A DNA stretch of 64,000 nt, from assembly GCF_004359215.1 (NCBI RefSeq), contig NW_027152030.1, positions 449,198 to 513,197 on the forward strand, read 5' to 3'. This document shows, piece after piece, positions 42,698-53,032 of the stretch. The stretch's first letter is position 1. Every line of letters starts with the position of its first letter. A program made the translations under genes and the position numbers. This stretch comes from Bremia lactucae. Lineage: Eukaryota > Oomycota > Peronosporomycetes > Peronosporales > Peronosporaceae. The notes below the pieces were generated by a model, which did not search any database, was not told the DNA's origin, and saw nothing but the letters and a program-made list of their open reading frames with translations.

Positions 42698-42826
42698 CGT
42701 TCGCTTTAGCTGGTTAGCTGTGGCATTAGCGCACTCGTAGCGTTCGCTTTAGCTGGTTAGCTGTGGCATTAGCGCACTCGTAGCGTTCACTTTAGCTGGT
42801 TAGCTGTGGCATTAGCGCACTCGTAG
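42698..42826 (+). repeat. Three tandem 43-bp units
   Basis: GCGTTCGCTTTAGCTGGTTA... repeats at 42698, 42741 and 42784 with one base difference (C to A in the third unit), followed by a partial GCGTCCGC. It lies just beyond the 3' end of G2 pol. Confidence 0.95.
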
Positions 42827-42923
42827 CGTCCGCAGACATAACGTGCAAGTTGATGTAGCACGTAATATAGCGCGTGGGCGCCATATTACCATGACCTAGC
42901 CGGGTTTTCACTTGGGTCTACCT

Positions 42924-43358
42924 TCAGTTTGAGTGACTCCGTAGCGTCCGCCCGCCTTCAGCTTCTTCTCGTGCTTTGCTATCAGCGCAGCGCAGCTCGA
43001 GTCGTCTTCGTTCTCCCAAGTTAGCTTGTCGTAGCCGACCCAGCAAATCCGGTACTATCGCACTCGACGGCTGTATCGCGTGCTCTTCCGCCAACGATGG
43101 AGTGGTCTCGGCGACCTTGAACTCCTTCACCGATGCGTCTGGCTCGAAGCTGTCCTCCGGGATAAGGGCTTCGTTGAAGTCAAAACGTCCCGCATCAGGC
43201 GTCGTCAACTCTTCAGCTGGTCGCACTGGAAACTGTCGTCGGGCTTTAATTCGCGAGATGTGCACCCACGGGAAGAAGATGTACTTCGTCCCCTCAACTC
43301 CAAGACGCACCATCACGTCGTCTCGCTTCTCAGCGACGCAGAACGGTTCATGCCACAA
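42924..43358 (-). pseudogene. G2 pol C-terminal tail
   Basis: Minus-strand frame starting WHEPFCVAEKRDDVMVRL and FFPWVHISRIKARRQFPVRP is the post-integrase segment of Gypsy pol. The rest is acidic and then Arg/Glu-rich; a chromodomain is not evident in this frame. Confidence 0.75.
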
Positions 43359-43682
43359 GTAAGCGAGCTTCCCTGCTTAGCCCGGCTTGACGCGGTTCAA
43401 GTACAGCCAGACCCAGCTGCCGACCCCGACCGATCCGTCGTCTTCTCCTGCGCTCTCGTTCGCCTTGGTGAATACGCTCGAAGATCGCAGCTTCCATCAG
43501 CTCATTCGTGCGTGCACATGCGAACCGATGTTGTTTCTGCACTTGGATCTGCCACTTCTTTGCGTCGGTCCCGCCCACGCCCCGACCGGCTTTCGGGATT
43601 GCGGTCTTGAGAGCCGTCCGCGGCGTCCGACCATAGGCCAAGTACGCAGCCGACTCGTCACGTGCACGATTCTACGTTGTGT

Positions 43683-44251
43683 TCAACGCCAACGGAAGGC
43701 GCTCTGCGAAGTCGTCCCAGTCGCGCTAGTTCGAATCTTGCACGTATATCTTGATCGTGCGCGTGATTGTGCCGACCATGCGTTCGACCATCTTGTTGGC
43801 CTGCGATCGGTACGCGAAAGTCGCAATAGTGCGCATCTTAAGCAGCTTGCAGAACGCCTTGAAGATGTCAGACATGAAGCTCGGCTCACGATCGTGTCAG
43901 ATGACTTAGCTCGCGCCATAGGCTTGGTACACTTCCTTCTCGTAAGTCGCTGCGACCCGTCTGCTCGTCTCTCGACTTGCTCGCGCGCACGATGTCAAAC
44001 CCGGTGAATTGGCCGACGATGACCAGCAACACGGTGTTGCCGCGGTACGACTCCGAAAGCAACGGGATGTGATCCATTCTAATCATTTGGAACGGCTCTG
44101 TCACGCAAATATTCCCTGGCGACCGACTCTCACCAGACGGCTCGCCCTTGCCTATCGTACAGTCGACGCAAATGCAAATTAATTTTTGACGGTATTGTAC
44201 ATATTCTACCGGTAGAAGTGGTCGCTGACGCGCGTATAGTCCTTGACACAC
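43683..44251 (-). pseudogene. G2 integrase
   Basis: Frame 43886-44251 contains ICICVDCTIGKGEP (part of the HHCC zinc finger) and FQMIRMDHIPLLSESYRGN with the first catalytic Asp. The downstream part is in other frames; the 43683-43919 frame is basic and unreliable. Decayed. Confidence 0.7.
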
Positions 44252-45178
44252 CCTGGTGCGCGTTAGCTCAGCTCGCGTGGTCGTGGTACAACACTGCGTC
44301 GTGGGGGGTCGACGGAAGAACGAGCCGCAGCTGCAACTCTGGGCCGTCCGGTGTCTGTCGCTTATGATGACAGACGAATAACAACAGCCCCATCTCGTCG
44401 AATTCGAAAATCCCTTCCATCTTGGCTACGGCCCGGGCTTTTTCCGCCGTCAGCGCTTGCAGATCGTCAGCCAGAATCTTCTTCAGCGCGTGGATCCAAC
44501 GTTACTTATTTTGGGCCCGTCAGTTGCGGTCTTGTCTCGCTACCACGATCGACGCGGAATTGTCCTGCAATGCCAGTGCTGGTACGGCTGTCAGATCGAC
44601 TTGTTCAATTTGTGCCCGTGCGGCCTTCCTCTTCCCCGACATGTCGCGAACACGTTTGAGAGTGGCGGTGTTTCTTACTTCGTGAAGATTTCGTGGAGAC
44701 GAGATCAGCGTGACAAGATCGGCAAAATTAGCGCTCTCGACTTTCTCCCCGTAGCGACGTTGCGTCGCTTTGCCAGCCAAGAAGTCGGCCGCTCGTTGAA
44801 CTCGCACTTCGCGTGGACGAGCTCGTACGACTTCAGCCTCTTTAGTGTTGCGTTCTCCTTGATGCAGGGTAGCTGCAGCCACGGCGCATTGATGGTATGA
44901 TTGCTTCTGAGTTGCTGGATGGCGACGTTCGAGTCTCCATCAACAGCGATGTTGACAGCGGAGATAAATATTCAGTGCTCGACTTCGTTCACCGTCGTAT
45001 CTTCAACCCATTGTGAGACGGCATTTACGACTTTCTACTCTGGAACTCGCCAGAGTACTGCGCGAAATGCACCATCGACTCTTTGCCATTTGGCCGATCC
45101 GCCGAATATGATAATTTAGCGTGCATGCTTGCCACCGATACGCGGTAACGCGCACGTTTTTTTTGCCTTAGGCCAACC

Positions 45179-46500
45179 CTACTTCGAGCGGATGCCCTCG
45201 AGCGCTTCATCGACTGCGTGCCGTGACGATGCATGCTGCCAGCAACTCGACGATTCGTTTTTGCTCTTGGATTCCCTCTCGATCGTCAATGGCAACGGTG
45301 GCAGCATAGCTGCCCATTGCAGCACCCGGCCTGGCGCACGGTTCACATTGAACAGCCACGACATCGCCGAATGATGTGTGGTCACGCGTGGCGGGCATTC
45401 GACGACTATCAGTCGACATGTTTGAGTCATGCATAGAAGAGCCGGTATTTCCTTCTCCGCGAGGGCGTATCGTACTTCGCCGTCTTTCAAGACGCGGCCG
45501 GCGAAGCTTACAGGCATCAGCGTTCCGTCGTGCTCCTGCTTCAGCGACACTGCCATGGCCAAGTCGTTGGCGTAAATAACGATCGTGATCGTCTTTTCCG
45601 GTTTGAAGTTATGCAGGACAGGTGCTTCGACGAGTCAGCGCTGAAGCTCTTTGAATGCGGCACGTGAGCGTGGCATCTGCCCCGGGTTGACGTCTTCGTT
45701 GCAAAACTCGTCGTCTGTGAGCTCGTAAAGCGACGCCGCAAACACCGGCATAAATGGCTCATCGACAACGCGCTGTACGAGATCTTGAAGCTCAGCCCCG
45801 ACTAAGACGGTGCGCCGACCGCTGACGTCTTTGCCGACGGTGTGCCGGCAACGCGGAGCGATGCATCGATCCTCCGCCGCCGCTCGTACATCGACGACCC
45901 TGTTCGGATCGGAAACGTGAGACCAGCTGTGCAAGCTGCTGGAACGGCTGATGCAGACTTGCGAAGAGTGGAGCCTGTCAATAAGCGTTCCCAAGTGTGT
46001 TTTCGGCAAGCTGCAAGTAGAATGCCTGGCCAAAAAGCAGCGCTGAAGGTCTCCAGTCCAACCCGAAGAACTTGGAAGTTTTGGCGACGTTAGAGTTCCC
46101 GAAGACGCTGACAGACGTCCAGTTGTTCCTCGAGTCGTTGAACAACAATCACAAGTTCATTGAAGACGTATATCTGCAGCGCGTTCTTGAGTCCGAACGG
46201 CACCCGCGTCCACTCGTACAGCCCGAACGGCGTGACGAACGCAGAGATTCGCTTGGAACGCGGCGTCATCGACACAACCCAGAAGCCGCTCGCCATGTCG
46301 AGGCAGCAGAACCAGCACATTGCCAACAGGTCTTCCAGCAAGTCGTTACTAAGAGCCTCGTCAATTCGTTCACGACTCGGTAGTTGACGCAAAGCCGGAT
46401 ACCGACTTTGTTCTTCTTGGAAACGATGACGATCGGTGAGGCCCACGGAGACGTCGACGGTTCGATGATCCCGGCGTTCAACAGGCCCTTCAGCTGCTCA
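45179..46500 (-). pseudogene. G2 reverse transcriptase and RNase H
   Basis: RT blocks on the minus strand: GIIEPSTSPWASPIVIVSKK and GIRLCVNYRVVNELT (46266-46481), CLDMASGFWVVSMTPRSKRI, SAFVTPFGLYEWTRVPFGLKNA (46090-46380), in two frames. RNase H follows with FAGRVLKDGEVRYALAEKEIPALL (catalytic Glu, 45179-45562). Stops and shifts lie between them (45560-46090). Confidence 0.85.
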
Positions 46501-46501
46501 A

Positions 46502-47881
46502 TTACTTGCTTGGTGTACTGCGGCGGGACTTTGTGAGCCTTCTACGCGATCGGACGCGCGTTGCCGACGTCGATGTCGCATGACTCGCCTCTTGCAGGCG
46601 GCAAGAGTGCGCTGCCTTTTCCATGCAGAGATGCCGGCGTCTCAAGATGATCGCGCGCATCTTTGCGGTCTCCTTTTCCGACTTGACGCCAGGCTCGCCG
46701 ACTTGGAAGTCGGCCTCCACGACTTCTCCGTCTTCTTCCGGCTCTGGGATGAGAGCCACCTGGTTTTGCAGGTCTTCGGCGTTCGGCAAGCTCTCTTCCT
46801 TCAAGTACACAATGTCGTCCAAGTTTGACTGGTTGACCGCGAGTTCGGCAGCTCGTGTCACTTGCATGATGATCGGTCGTCGCCGTTGCGTCGTCGGGCG
46901 CGGACGGAGTCAGCTGCGCTAGCACCTCGTCGGCTGGTGCCACAGCCTCGTCGGACTGACGTGATTGTTGCTCTACTTTACTCCACGCTTGCCCCATCTC
47001 GTGACGTTGAACCTTTGTCCTGCTGAGATATTGTTAGATGTCGCAAGATCTTTGATGGAGTGCGGTACGTCTGCTTTTCCACTGTCGGAGGTGCGGCTGC
47101 TTCGTACTCCTCACGATCTATCTCCCTTCTCCTGATCATGACATCTTCCGACGTAGCATCGTACGCTAACTTCCGCCACTCTTTGTGCTTATACGATTCA
47201 AACGAAACATAGCTCGGACGTTTGGAGCTTCCGTGTCGTTGAGCCACATGCCGATTGTATCGTGAAACGACAGCCGGACGCTCCAGCTTCCGATGTTGGT
47301 GATGCGAACCGCCGTCGGCACTTGATCCGGGACTCGCACGATCTCCGACACCCAGTCGAGCCCGCCCGTGACCCAGAGCTTCTTGTTTTTCACGTGCTCA
47401 AGCCGCGCATCGTGCCAGCGAGACGTCTTTCCTCAGCTGTACGGCACGGTGTGACGGCCACTCTACGCTGCCCCTCGACCCTCTAAGCGCAGTGGACTTC
47501 ATCTGGAAGACATGTTAACCCCTTTGCCAAGTCGAGTCGAACAGGATCGCGTCCCACGCGCCCAGCTTCGACTCCCAATAGTCGAACTTGTACGCGTAAT
47601 CTCGCGCGAGTGTGACCTTCAAGCGGGCACCTCTTACCGTATGACACACTTCGCCACCGACTCCTACGGATTCCAGCGTCTGTGTCGTATCGATCGTCAA
47701 TTCTGCTTTGCACAACAACAAAAACAGAGTTGATGATCGACACTCTGGCGCCGGTGTCAATCAGGATTCGCGCACGCCGATCCTCGATGGCGGCGCGGAC
47801 GATGGCTGTCGAGAAGTCCTTCTTTGGGTGACTCTCCGAGGAGCCTCTCTTCTCGCCGGGCGTCAACACAAGCGTTTGCAC
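46502..47881 (-). pseudogene. G2 protease and linker
   Basis: Frame 47483-47881 contains ARILIDTGARVSIIN, the retropepsin DTG active site. Frames 47166-47393 (WVTGGLDWVSEIVRVPDQVP) and 46502-46867 (acidic VALIPEPEEDGEVV) are the protease-RT spacer common in this Gypsy type. Confidence 0.8.
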
Positions 47882-48179
47882 CCGAGGACGGCGGTTGTAG
47901 CCGTCTCTTGGTGCTTCTTCATCTTCTTTCTAATCTCCGATAATAAGTCAGCAGACAAAGATGAAGAAGACGAAGATGAGAAGGCCAAGAGTACGTGGTT
48001 ATTACGGTTCGCCACCTCCTTCGCTCTGGTCTGGTCTTCGACGAGTTCGAAGACGTAGACTGGTGGCCGCTCGTTGCGCTCTGCCTGCCAAGGTAGCAAG
48101 CGTCCTAGTTTAACGTCTTAGTGACGGACTGGGGGGAGATTGGGGTGCTTGACTTGGTCCAACCAGTCCTTGAGCGCCT

Positions 48180-49221
48180 TCAAGGTCGCGGCTTGCGGGC
48201 ACTCGCGTGGTCATATAGCTCGTCGCAGCACGTGCGCCGCGCGAGGCACTTCTCCGTCGGGTATCCGCGACCACAGTTGCCGCGCTTCATCTTTGCCCAG
48301 CAGTCAATTTCTTTGTGGGGCTTGCCGCAGTGCGAACAACGGATGTGATCTTCGTTTAGAGCGTCGACACTCTTGTATCCATCGGCCTGAATCACCAAGA
48401 TCTTCTCCCGCGTGCGTAGTACACGTTGTTCTTTGCGCGACGCGACGACCTTCCGTATATGTCATCGTCCGAGTCATCGTCGCTGTTGTCGCTCTGGTCG
48501 TCAACCAAGCCGATGTCGCGCGATGTCACCGCTGCCAAACCCTTGCAACCGTCGGACTTAATGCGCAACTTGTCGTTGTCGAGACGGTTCTGATACTCCT
48601 CCTCGTTCCGCTCGATGTTCTTGAGCGTCGTCTTCGACGCCTTCCAGCACTAGAGCCGCGAGTGACTTGCGAAGGTCGTCGTCTCCAACCGAGATGAAAG
48701 CGGTCGACATGGGTCATGGCTTCTTCTTCGCCTGACAAGTAGTCGACACTGGCCTTTCTCGCGACGTTGTCGAGACGGTACAAGTATGCGATGACGTCTT
48801 CGTCAGAACGATGGACCATCGCGAAATACATCTGCATGTACGATGTCGAGCCGTCCATGAACTCCTTGCGGAACTCTTCTTTAAGCCGAGTCCAGCTCTT
48901 CGAGATCTTGGGCCGCAACGTCTTGTACCAGCTGTTCAGAGAAGCACAGGCACTTTTTTGGATTAGCTGACTGCGGCGAAACGCCGTGCGCGTGGACTTG
49001 TGTCAGTCGCGCGCAATCGACGCCTTCCACTTCCCCGTAAACGTTTTCAACTCGCTGGTGTACGAGAGGTAGACTTGAGCTGTGGCGATCCTCTTCGACG
49101 CTGGCGCTCGGTCTTTCGCGTTTTCCATCGATACGCCGTCGTCCGCCGTCTTCCTGGGCTTCTTCGACTCGACCGATGCGACGTCCTCTTCAGCTTTCTT
49201 TGGCTTCGTCTTGGACTTCAC
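48180..49221 (-). pseudogene. G2 gag with zinc knuckle
   Basis: Frame 48526-48918 reads SWTRLKEEFRKEFMDGSTSYMQMYF and DVIAYLYRLDNVARK, the C-terminal part of a retrotransposon gag domain. Frame 48180-48398 has CSHCGKPHKEIDCWAK, a CCHC-like knuckle with one residue less than usual before the His. A Lys-rich frame, 49003-49221, precedes. Confidence 0.75.
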
Positions 49222-49630
49222 CGACGCTTTGTCGCTTTTTGTCTTTTTGAGCTGGGGCTACTTCTTCGTCAGGCCTTCGCTCGGGCGGAACTTGTAGAAT
49301 TTGGGCCAAAGACTATTGGCTTCGGCGTCAGTACCTTCGACGGGATCCTCGCTAAATCGGGAAAATACGCCCAAGCGATTTTCCCTGAGCCTTCCATGAT
49401 AAAAAGACGCCATAAAAATAATGTGCGTCTACAAGAGCGCGCTCTAGGAGCGACGCTCTTGGCCCGTTTGTATGAGGCTATTTAGATGAAGGGGGCATCT
49501 TTGGAATGCCACCCGTCGCATAGCCACGTTCTAAACGACTGGCTTGTGACACCGACTGAGCACGTTCACGTTACGCCGCCGGAGCTTTAGGCTCCGAATC
49601 CTCTATGTCAGAACCATTATGGATTATAGT

Positions 49631-50104
49631 CTAAGCACAAGGCGTTGTGGTTATACCCAACGGAGAAGAGGCTGCGCCTTTATTGGCAGCGCTCTCATTA
49701 CCTGTCGCTGCGCTTTCCAGCGCAGACGACGAGACAGCATCTGTAAATGTTGCTGTCTCCATCTTGTGAGCCATGAGAGAAGTTTGGATGGGCAATAATG
49801 CGCCATCATCCTTCCTCATGAGCTCAATGTCCGCATCGCTACTATGAGGTGACGGCAACAATGTCGACTCATTGTCGTCGACAACGAGCGACGGATCAGC
49901 ATCATCACTGTAAAAGTGGGATGGATCCTTCAGCCCTGTTAATGCGACAGCAGCAGTAGTCAGCGTTTCGACAAAGGCATTAGACACTGCCGGCGTGTTA
50001 ACGCGGCGCGTGCGCTTAGAGCGAAGTTGAGTGGGCGTCTTCGCAGACGACCCACCAACGTGGCCCCTTTTCGGTTGCATCTTTGGCGCCGTGTATGTGA
50101 ACAC
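49631..50104 (-). CDS. Antisense ORF next to the 3' LTR of Gypsy B
   Basis: An intact 157-codon minus-strand frame, ATG at 50104. It starts with a basic segment (KRGHVGGSSAKTPTQLRSKRTRR, a possible nuclear-localisation patch at residues 13-34) and continues low-complexity, rich in Ala, Ser, Thr and Asp. It begins about 95 bp from the polypurine tract of LTR C and reads away from it, i.e. antisense to element B. No known domain. Same arrangement as in G1 and G2. Confidence 0.5.
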   Translation of the reverse strand: MFTYTAPKMQPKRGHVGGSSAKTPTQLRSKRTRRVNTPAVSNAFVETLTTAAVALTGLKDPSHFYSDDADPSLVVDDNESTLLPSPHSSDADIELMRKDDGALLPIQTSLMAHKMETATFTDAVSSSALESAATGNESAANKGAASSPLGITTTPCA

Positions 50105-50198
50105 AGGTCGCTAGAGTGATTAAATGAGCTACCGGCGCGATAAGCTGCTCAAGTTTCCTCGTATCTCTTTGACGAATTTAAAATGTAATTTTTTTTCT

Positions 50199-50208
50199 TG
50201 AGGGGGGG
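50199..50208 (+). promoter_or_regulatory. Polypurine tract of Gypsy B
   Basis: TGAGGGGGGGT immediately before the TG of LTR C. This is the expected priming site for plus-strand DNA synthesis and supports LTR C being a 3' LTR. Confidence 0.65.
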
Positions 50209-50727
50209 TGTATGGGGCTAAAGTTGCTCTAATATTACACAGCCCCCGTTAAGTACACTTGGTGTGCTTAAGGGGATGGTCAATTATTTAAATAATGTAA
50301 TAAGACCCACCTATCGGGTGTGGTTCACATTTGTGACCAACCCTTGTGTATGTGATACACATAGGTGCATTCACATTAGGAGGGATGACGCCTAGCGTCA
50401 TCCGTTACGCGAGGTATCTAGAAAGATACGCTCGCAATACATATTCAGCGTTATCTATAGAGATGACATTTTGATTCGTAAAAATAGGTATTTATATTTA
50501 ATGCGATTAAATATTAATCAGTCTGAACTACTTCCTACTTAGTAAGTGCGCACGAGGAGCCGGATTACCGTTCCCGTGACGACACTTTACTAGAGTACTT
50601 TGCGTTGGGTGAGGTCGCTACACAACTACCTCAGTGCACGCAAGAGAAGCCTGTTTAACCGCTTTTTCGCTGTGCTAGGGTGTGTGTCGAAGTAGAGTGT
50701 GGCCGCATTAAGATGTACCCGCCTAGA
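50209..50727 (+). repeat. LTR C, probable 3' LTR of Gypsy B
   Basis: Same family and orientation as LTR B, preceded by a polypurine tract. The terminal CA has decayed to GA. Flanking pentamers GATTT (left of LTR B) and GATGT (right of LTR C) differ by one base and may be the target duplication; the sequence left of LTR B, however, does not continue the Gypsy fragment on the right. Confidence 0.85.
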
Positions 50728-50749
50728 GATGTACTGTCATTTCGGCATA

Positions 50750-51668
50750 ATTGCAGGAGTACTTGTGCAAGCACGCCGCTAAGCCGAGAAACTTTCGACG
50801 TACCTTAACATTGACTGGCACAGGGCAGTCGGTGAAGGCCTTGACCTTTTCCGCATCAGGGCGTACACCGTGTTTACCCACGATGCAATAAAGAAGTCGC
50901 ATTTGGCTTACAGCAACTATTTATTTCTTGAGATTTGCATACAACTTATGCTTACGCATAAGTGTAAGAACCCTTCGGACGTGGGTACGATGTATTTCAA
51001 CGTCCGATTTTCCGTTCATGGCTCTGCTACGTCATCAAAACAGCTTAGTGCAAAATCACGCACCGATCTTAACTGATTGGTCACACATCTGTTAAATGTC
51101 GCAAGGGCACTACTAAGTCCCTGTGGCATGACTAGCCACTCCCATAGCATTCCGCTTGGGGCACTTACTGCTGTGAATGGAATATTTTGTTCACGAAAAA
51201 GGATATGATTATGATAGAATCCATCCATCAGATTTATTGACAAAGAGATAAAACTCTTTGCCAAACCATCAATAATTACGTCTTTTCGTGGTATCGGCGT
51301 TTGAGCCGGTACCGTTGCAGCGTTTAATTCATTGAACGCATGCACAATTCGCCATTTTTCTGTTGCTTCACGCACACAGAAGGTCGGAGAGCTATCTAGA
51401 AAGGTTGACTTCCTCACATGCCCGCTGCTAAGCGATCGGAACAGAATTTGTCGATCGCTAATACTTTTTCACTAGGCAATGGCCGCTGCTTCATGACACA
51501 GTATTTCGAACCTGGTATTAGGGACAAAGCATCACTGCTTGCAGAGCACTCAACAGATAGGTCAATTTCGCATCGAGTGCCTTTATCCTCAGGCAACTCG
51601 CATTGTGCGGATTCAGGAAGCTCATCAGTTAATTCGACCATATCCTTATATAAAGGATTTGTCCTCAA
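50750..51668 (-). pseudogene. G3 reverse transcriptase
   Basis: Frame 51016-51417: KWRIVHAFNELNAATVPAQT, SINLMDGFYHNHILFREQNI, PSGMLWEWLVMPQGLSSA, TFNRCVTNQL and CFDDV (the catalytic box, usually YxDD). In other frames the thumb follows (VESFSA-type block, KYSCNYAEM). The preceding frame 51414-51668 ends DKFCSDRLAAGM, the join to RT seen in G1 as well. Confidence 0.88.
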
Positions 51669-52437
51669 AGATTCCCAGGATTGAACGTAAGACGTTCCAT
51701 CCGAGTCTTCTCATCGAGGTCACTTTCGTCAACCGATGAGCTGCTGAGAACCCGCTCGTCCTCAGGAAATACTATTGCCGACCGAATATCGGCTACGCAT
51801 ATAATCTGTGATAAGTACGCAGATCTGCTTGCCTTTGCCACTACGCAGATCACGCAAGAACCGTTTCGGTTCTAGCGTTGGCAATTGAGTTGTCTCGGAA
51901 GTTTACTAAGGAGGCGCTATCAGATCAAGTGTATAAGCGCCTACTTTTGATCTGTTATTTACATAGATAATTAATGTTCCAGTAACCTATTTGAGACTTA
52001 CTTCCAAAGGTACCTGGGAACCTTTGACCACAAGTTTCTGGGGACTTATTCCCGCGGATTCTTGAGGACTTATTCCCTCAAGTTTTATTTGGGGAGCATG
52101 CTCCCCAACTACCTCTTGCTGTGTTTGCGCAACCACAGCGAGATCCTCTACAATCGACTCTCCAGTCAATCTAGGACTTCCGCACTGCCTCTTATAGACA
52201 GTTTTGAATATTTTCTTGGATGTTACTTTTCAAGCAAGCATCCTTATTTCTACCACTCAGCGTATTCGAGAGCTTGAACTTCGACGCTGCCTGTGCTTGT
52301 GCATAGCCGTCCGAATCTAACTCCACAGTGTGATGGGTATTCACACTGAGGTCTACGTTTGTTTGTTCATTAAGTGGATGACTCACGATACATATCGTGT
52401 ATGCTGGCATAAGCGTGAAGGTCACATTCGCCCTGCT

Positions 52438-52887
52438 TCAAATCCAGAAGCTCGGCTTGAGCCCTGAATTCGGCACGTGGCGGCTCATATGCTTGCCTGA
52501 GCCGAGCTTAAAGACCTCGTACGACCCAAAGACTAATGGGTAGCGAAGCTTGAGCCCTAAAGCCCAAGATTTGGCACGTCCGGCTAAGTTGGACATGCCA
52601 AATTTCACTTTCGTCGCATCATCATTGATGCGGCGAGCTGTAATAGCGTCGTCTGATTCGACGAGCCATCTTAAAAGGGAGTCGCCTTCGACTGCCTTAA
52701 ACTTAGAGATTTCGATCTTTAAGCTTTCGGGTTGACGCAGATGCGTCGGCCCGCTAGCAGCATGTAAATGTTGCTGTCTCAACAGGTCTAATTGTTGAGT
52801 CTTAGCAAGATTAGCGAAAATGGGATGTGCTGTCAATTCAAAGCGACACAGTCGTCTTCTGTCAGAAACGATTGATGTTTTATTCAT
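52438..52887 (-). pseudogene. G3 gag fragment
   Basis: Open 149-codon frame: LDLLRQQHLHAASGP, SLKIEISKFKAVEGDSLLRWL, ARRINDDATKVKFGMSNLAG and SWALGLKLRYP. This is the capsid-like domain shared with G1 gag. It terminates 146 bp from the start codon of the first host gene, on the opposite strand. Confidence 0.8.
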
Positions 52888-53032
52888 TCTATAAAATCAA
52901 ATGTAACCACTTTGCTAAATCTATTTAATAACTAATTAGTTATGATTTATATTTGGATAACTGAAGTGTAAAATCAACCTACTTTCGGCCAAAGCTATCA
53001 ATAGTCTGCAAAGTTTGCGTATTAAATTTGTG

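Larger units (their letters stand above)
40187..49630 (-). mobile_element. Ty3/Gypsy element G2, nested in element B
   Basis: Minus-strand order: gag and zinc knuckle (48180-49221), protease (47483-47881), linker (46502-47393), RT (about 45640-46500), RNase H (45179-45562), integrase (43683-44251) and C-terminal tail (42924-43358). A plus-strand antisense ORF region (40282-42480) lies beyond the pol end. GC content is clearly higher than in the flanks. I could not find matching LTRs at its ends, so the boundaries are approximate. Confidence 0.85.
50728..52887 (-). mobile_element. Ty3/Gypsy remnant G3 (same family as G1), 5' part only
   Basis: Minus strand from right to left: gag (52438-52887), linker matching G1 (51987-52425), pre-RT segment (51414-51668), RT (51016-51417) and thumb up to an LSR block, where LTR C begins at about 50728. 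RNase H and integrase are absent. No LTR is found at its right end. Confidence 0.85.

Noticed and set aside
1..52900. RXLR or Crinkler effector genes, common in repeat-rich oomycete regions
   Set aside because: Among the open frames I saw no combination of signal peptide with an RXLR/EER or LFLAK-type motif.
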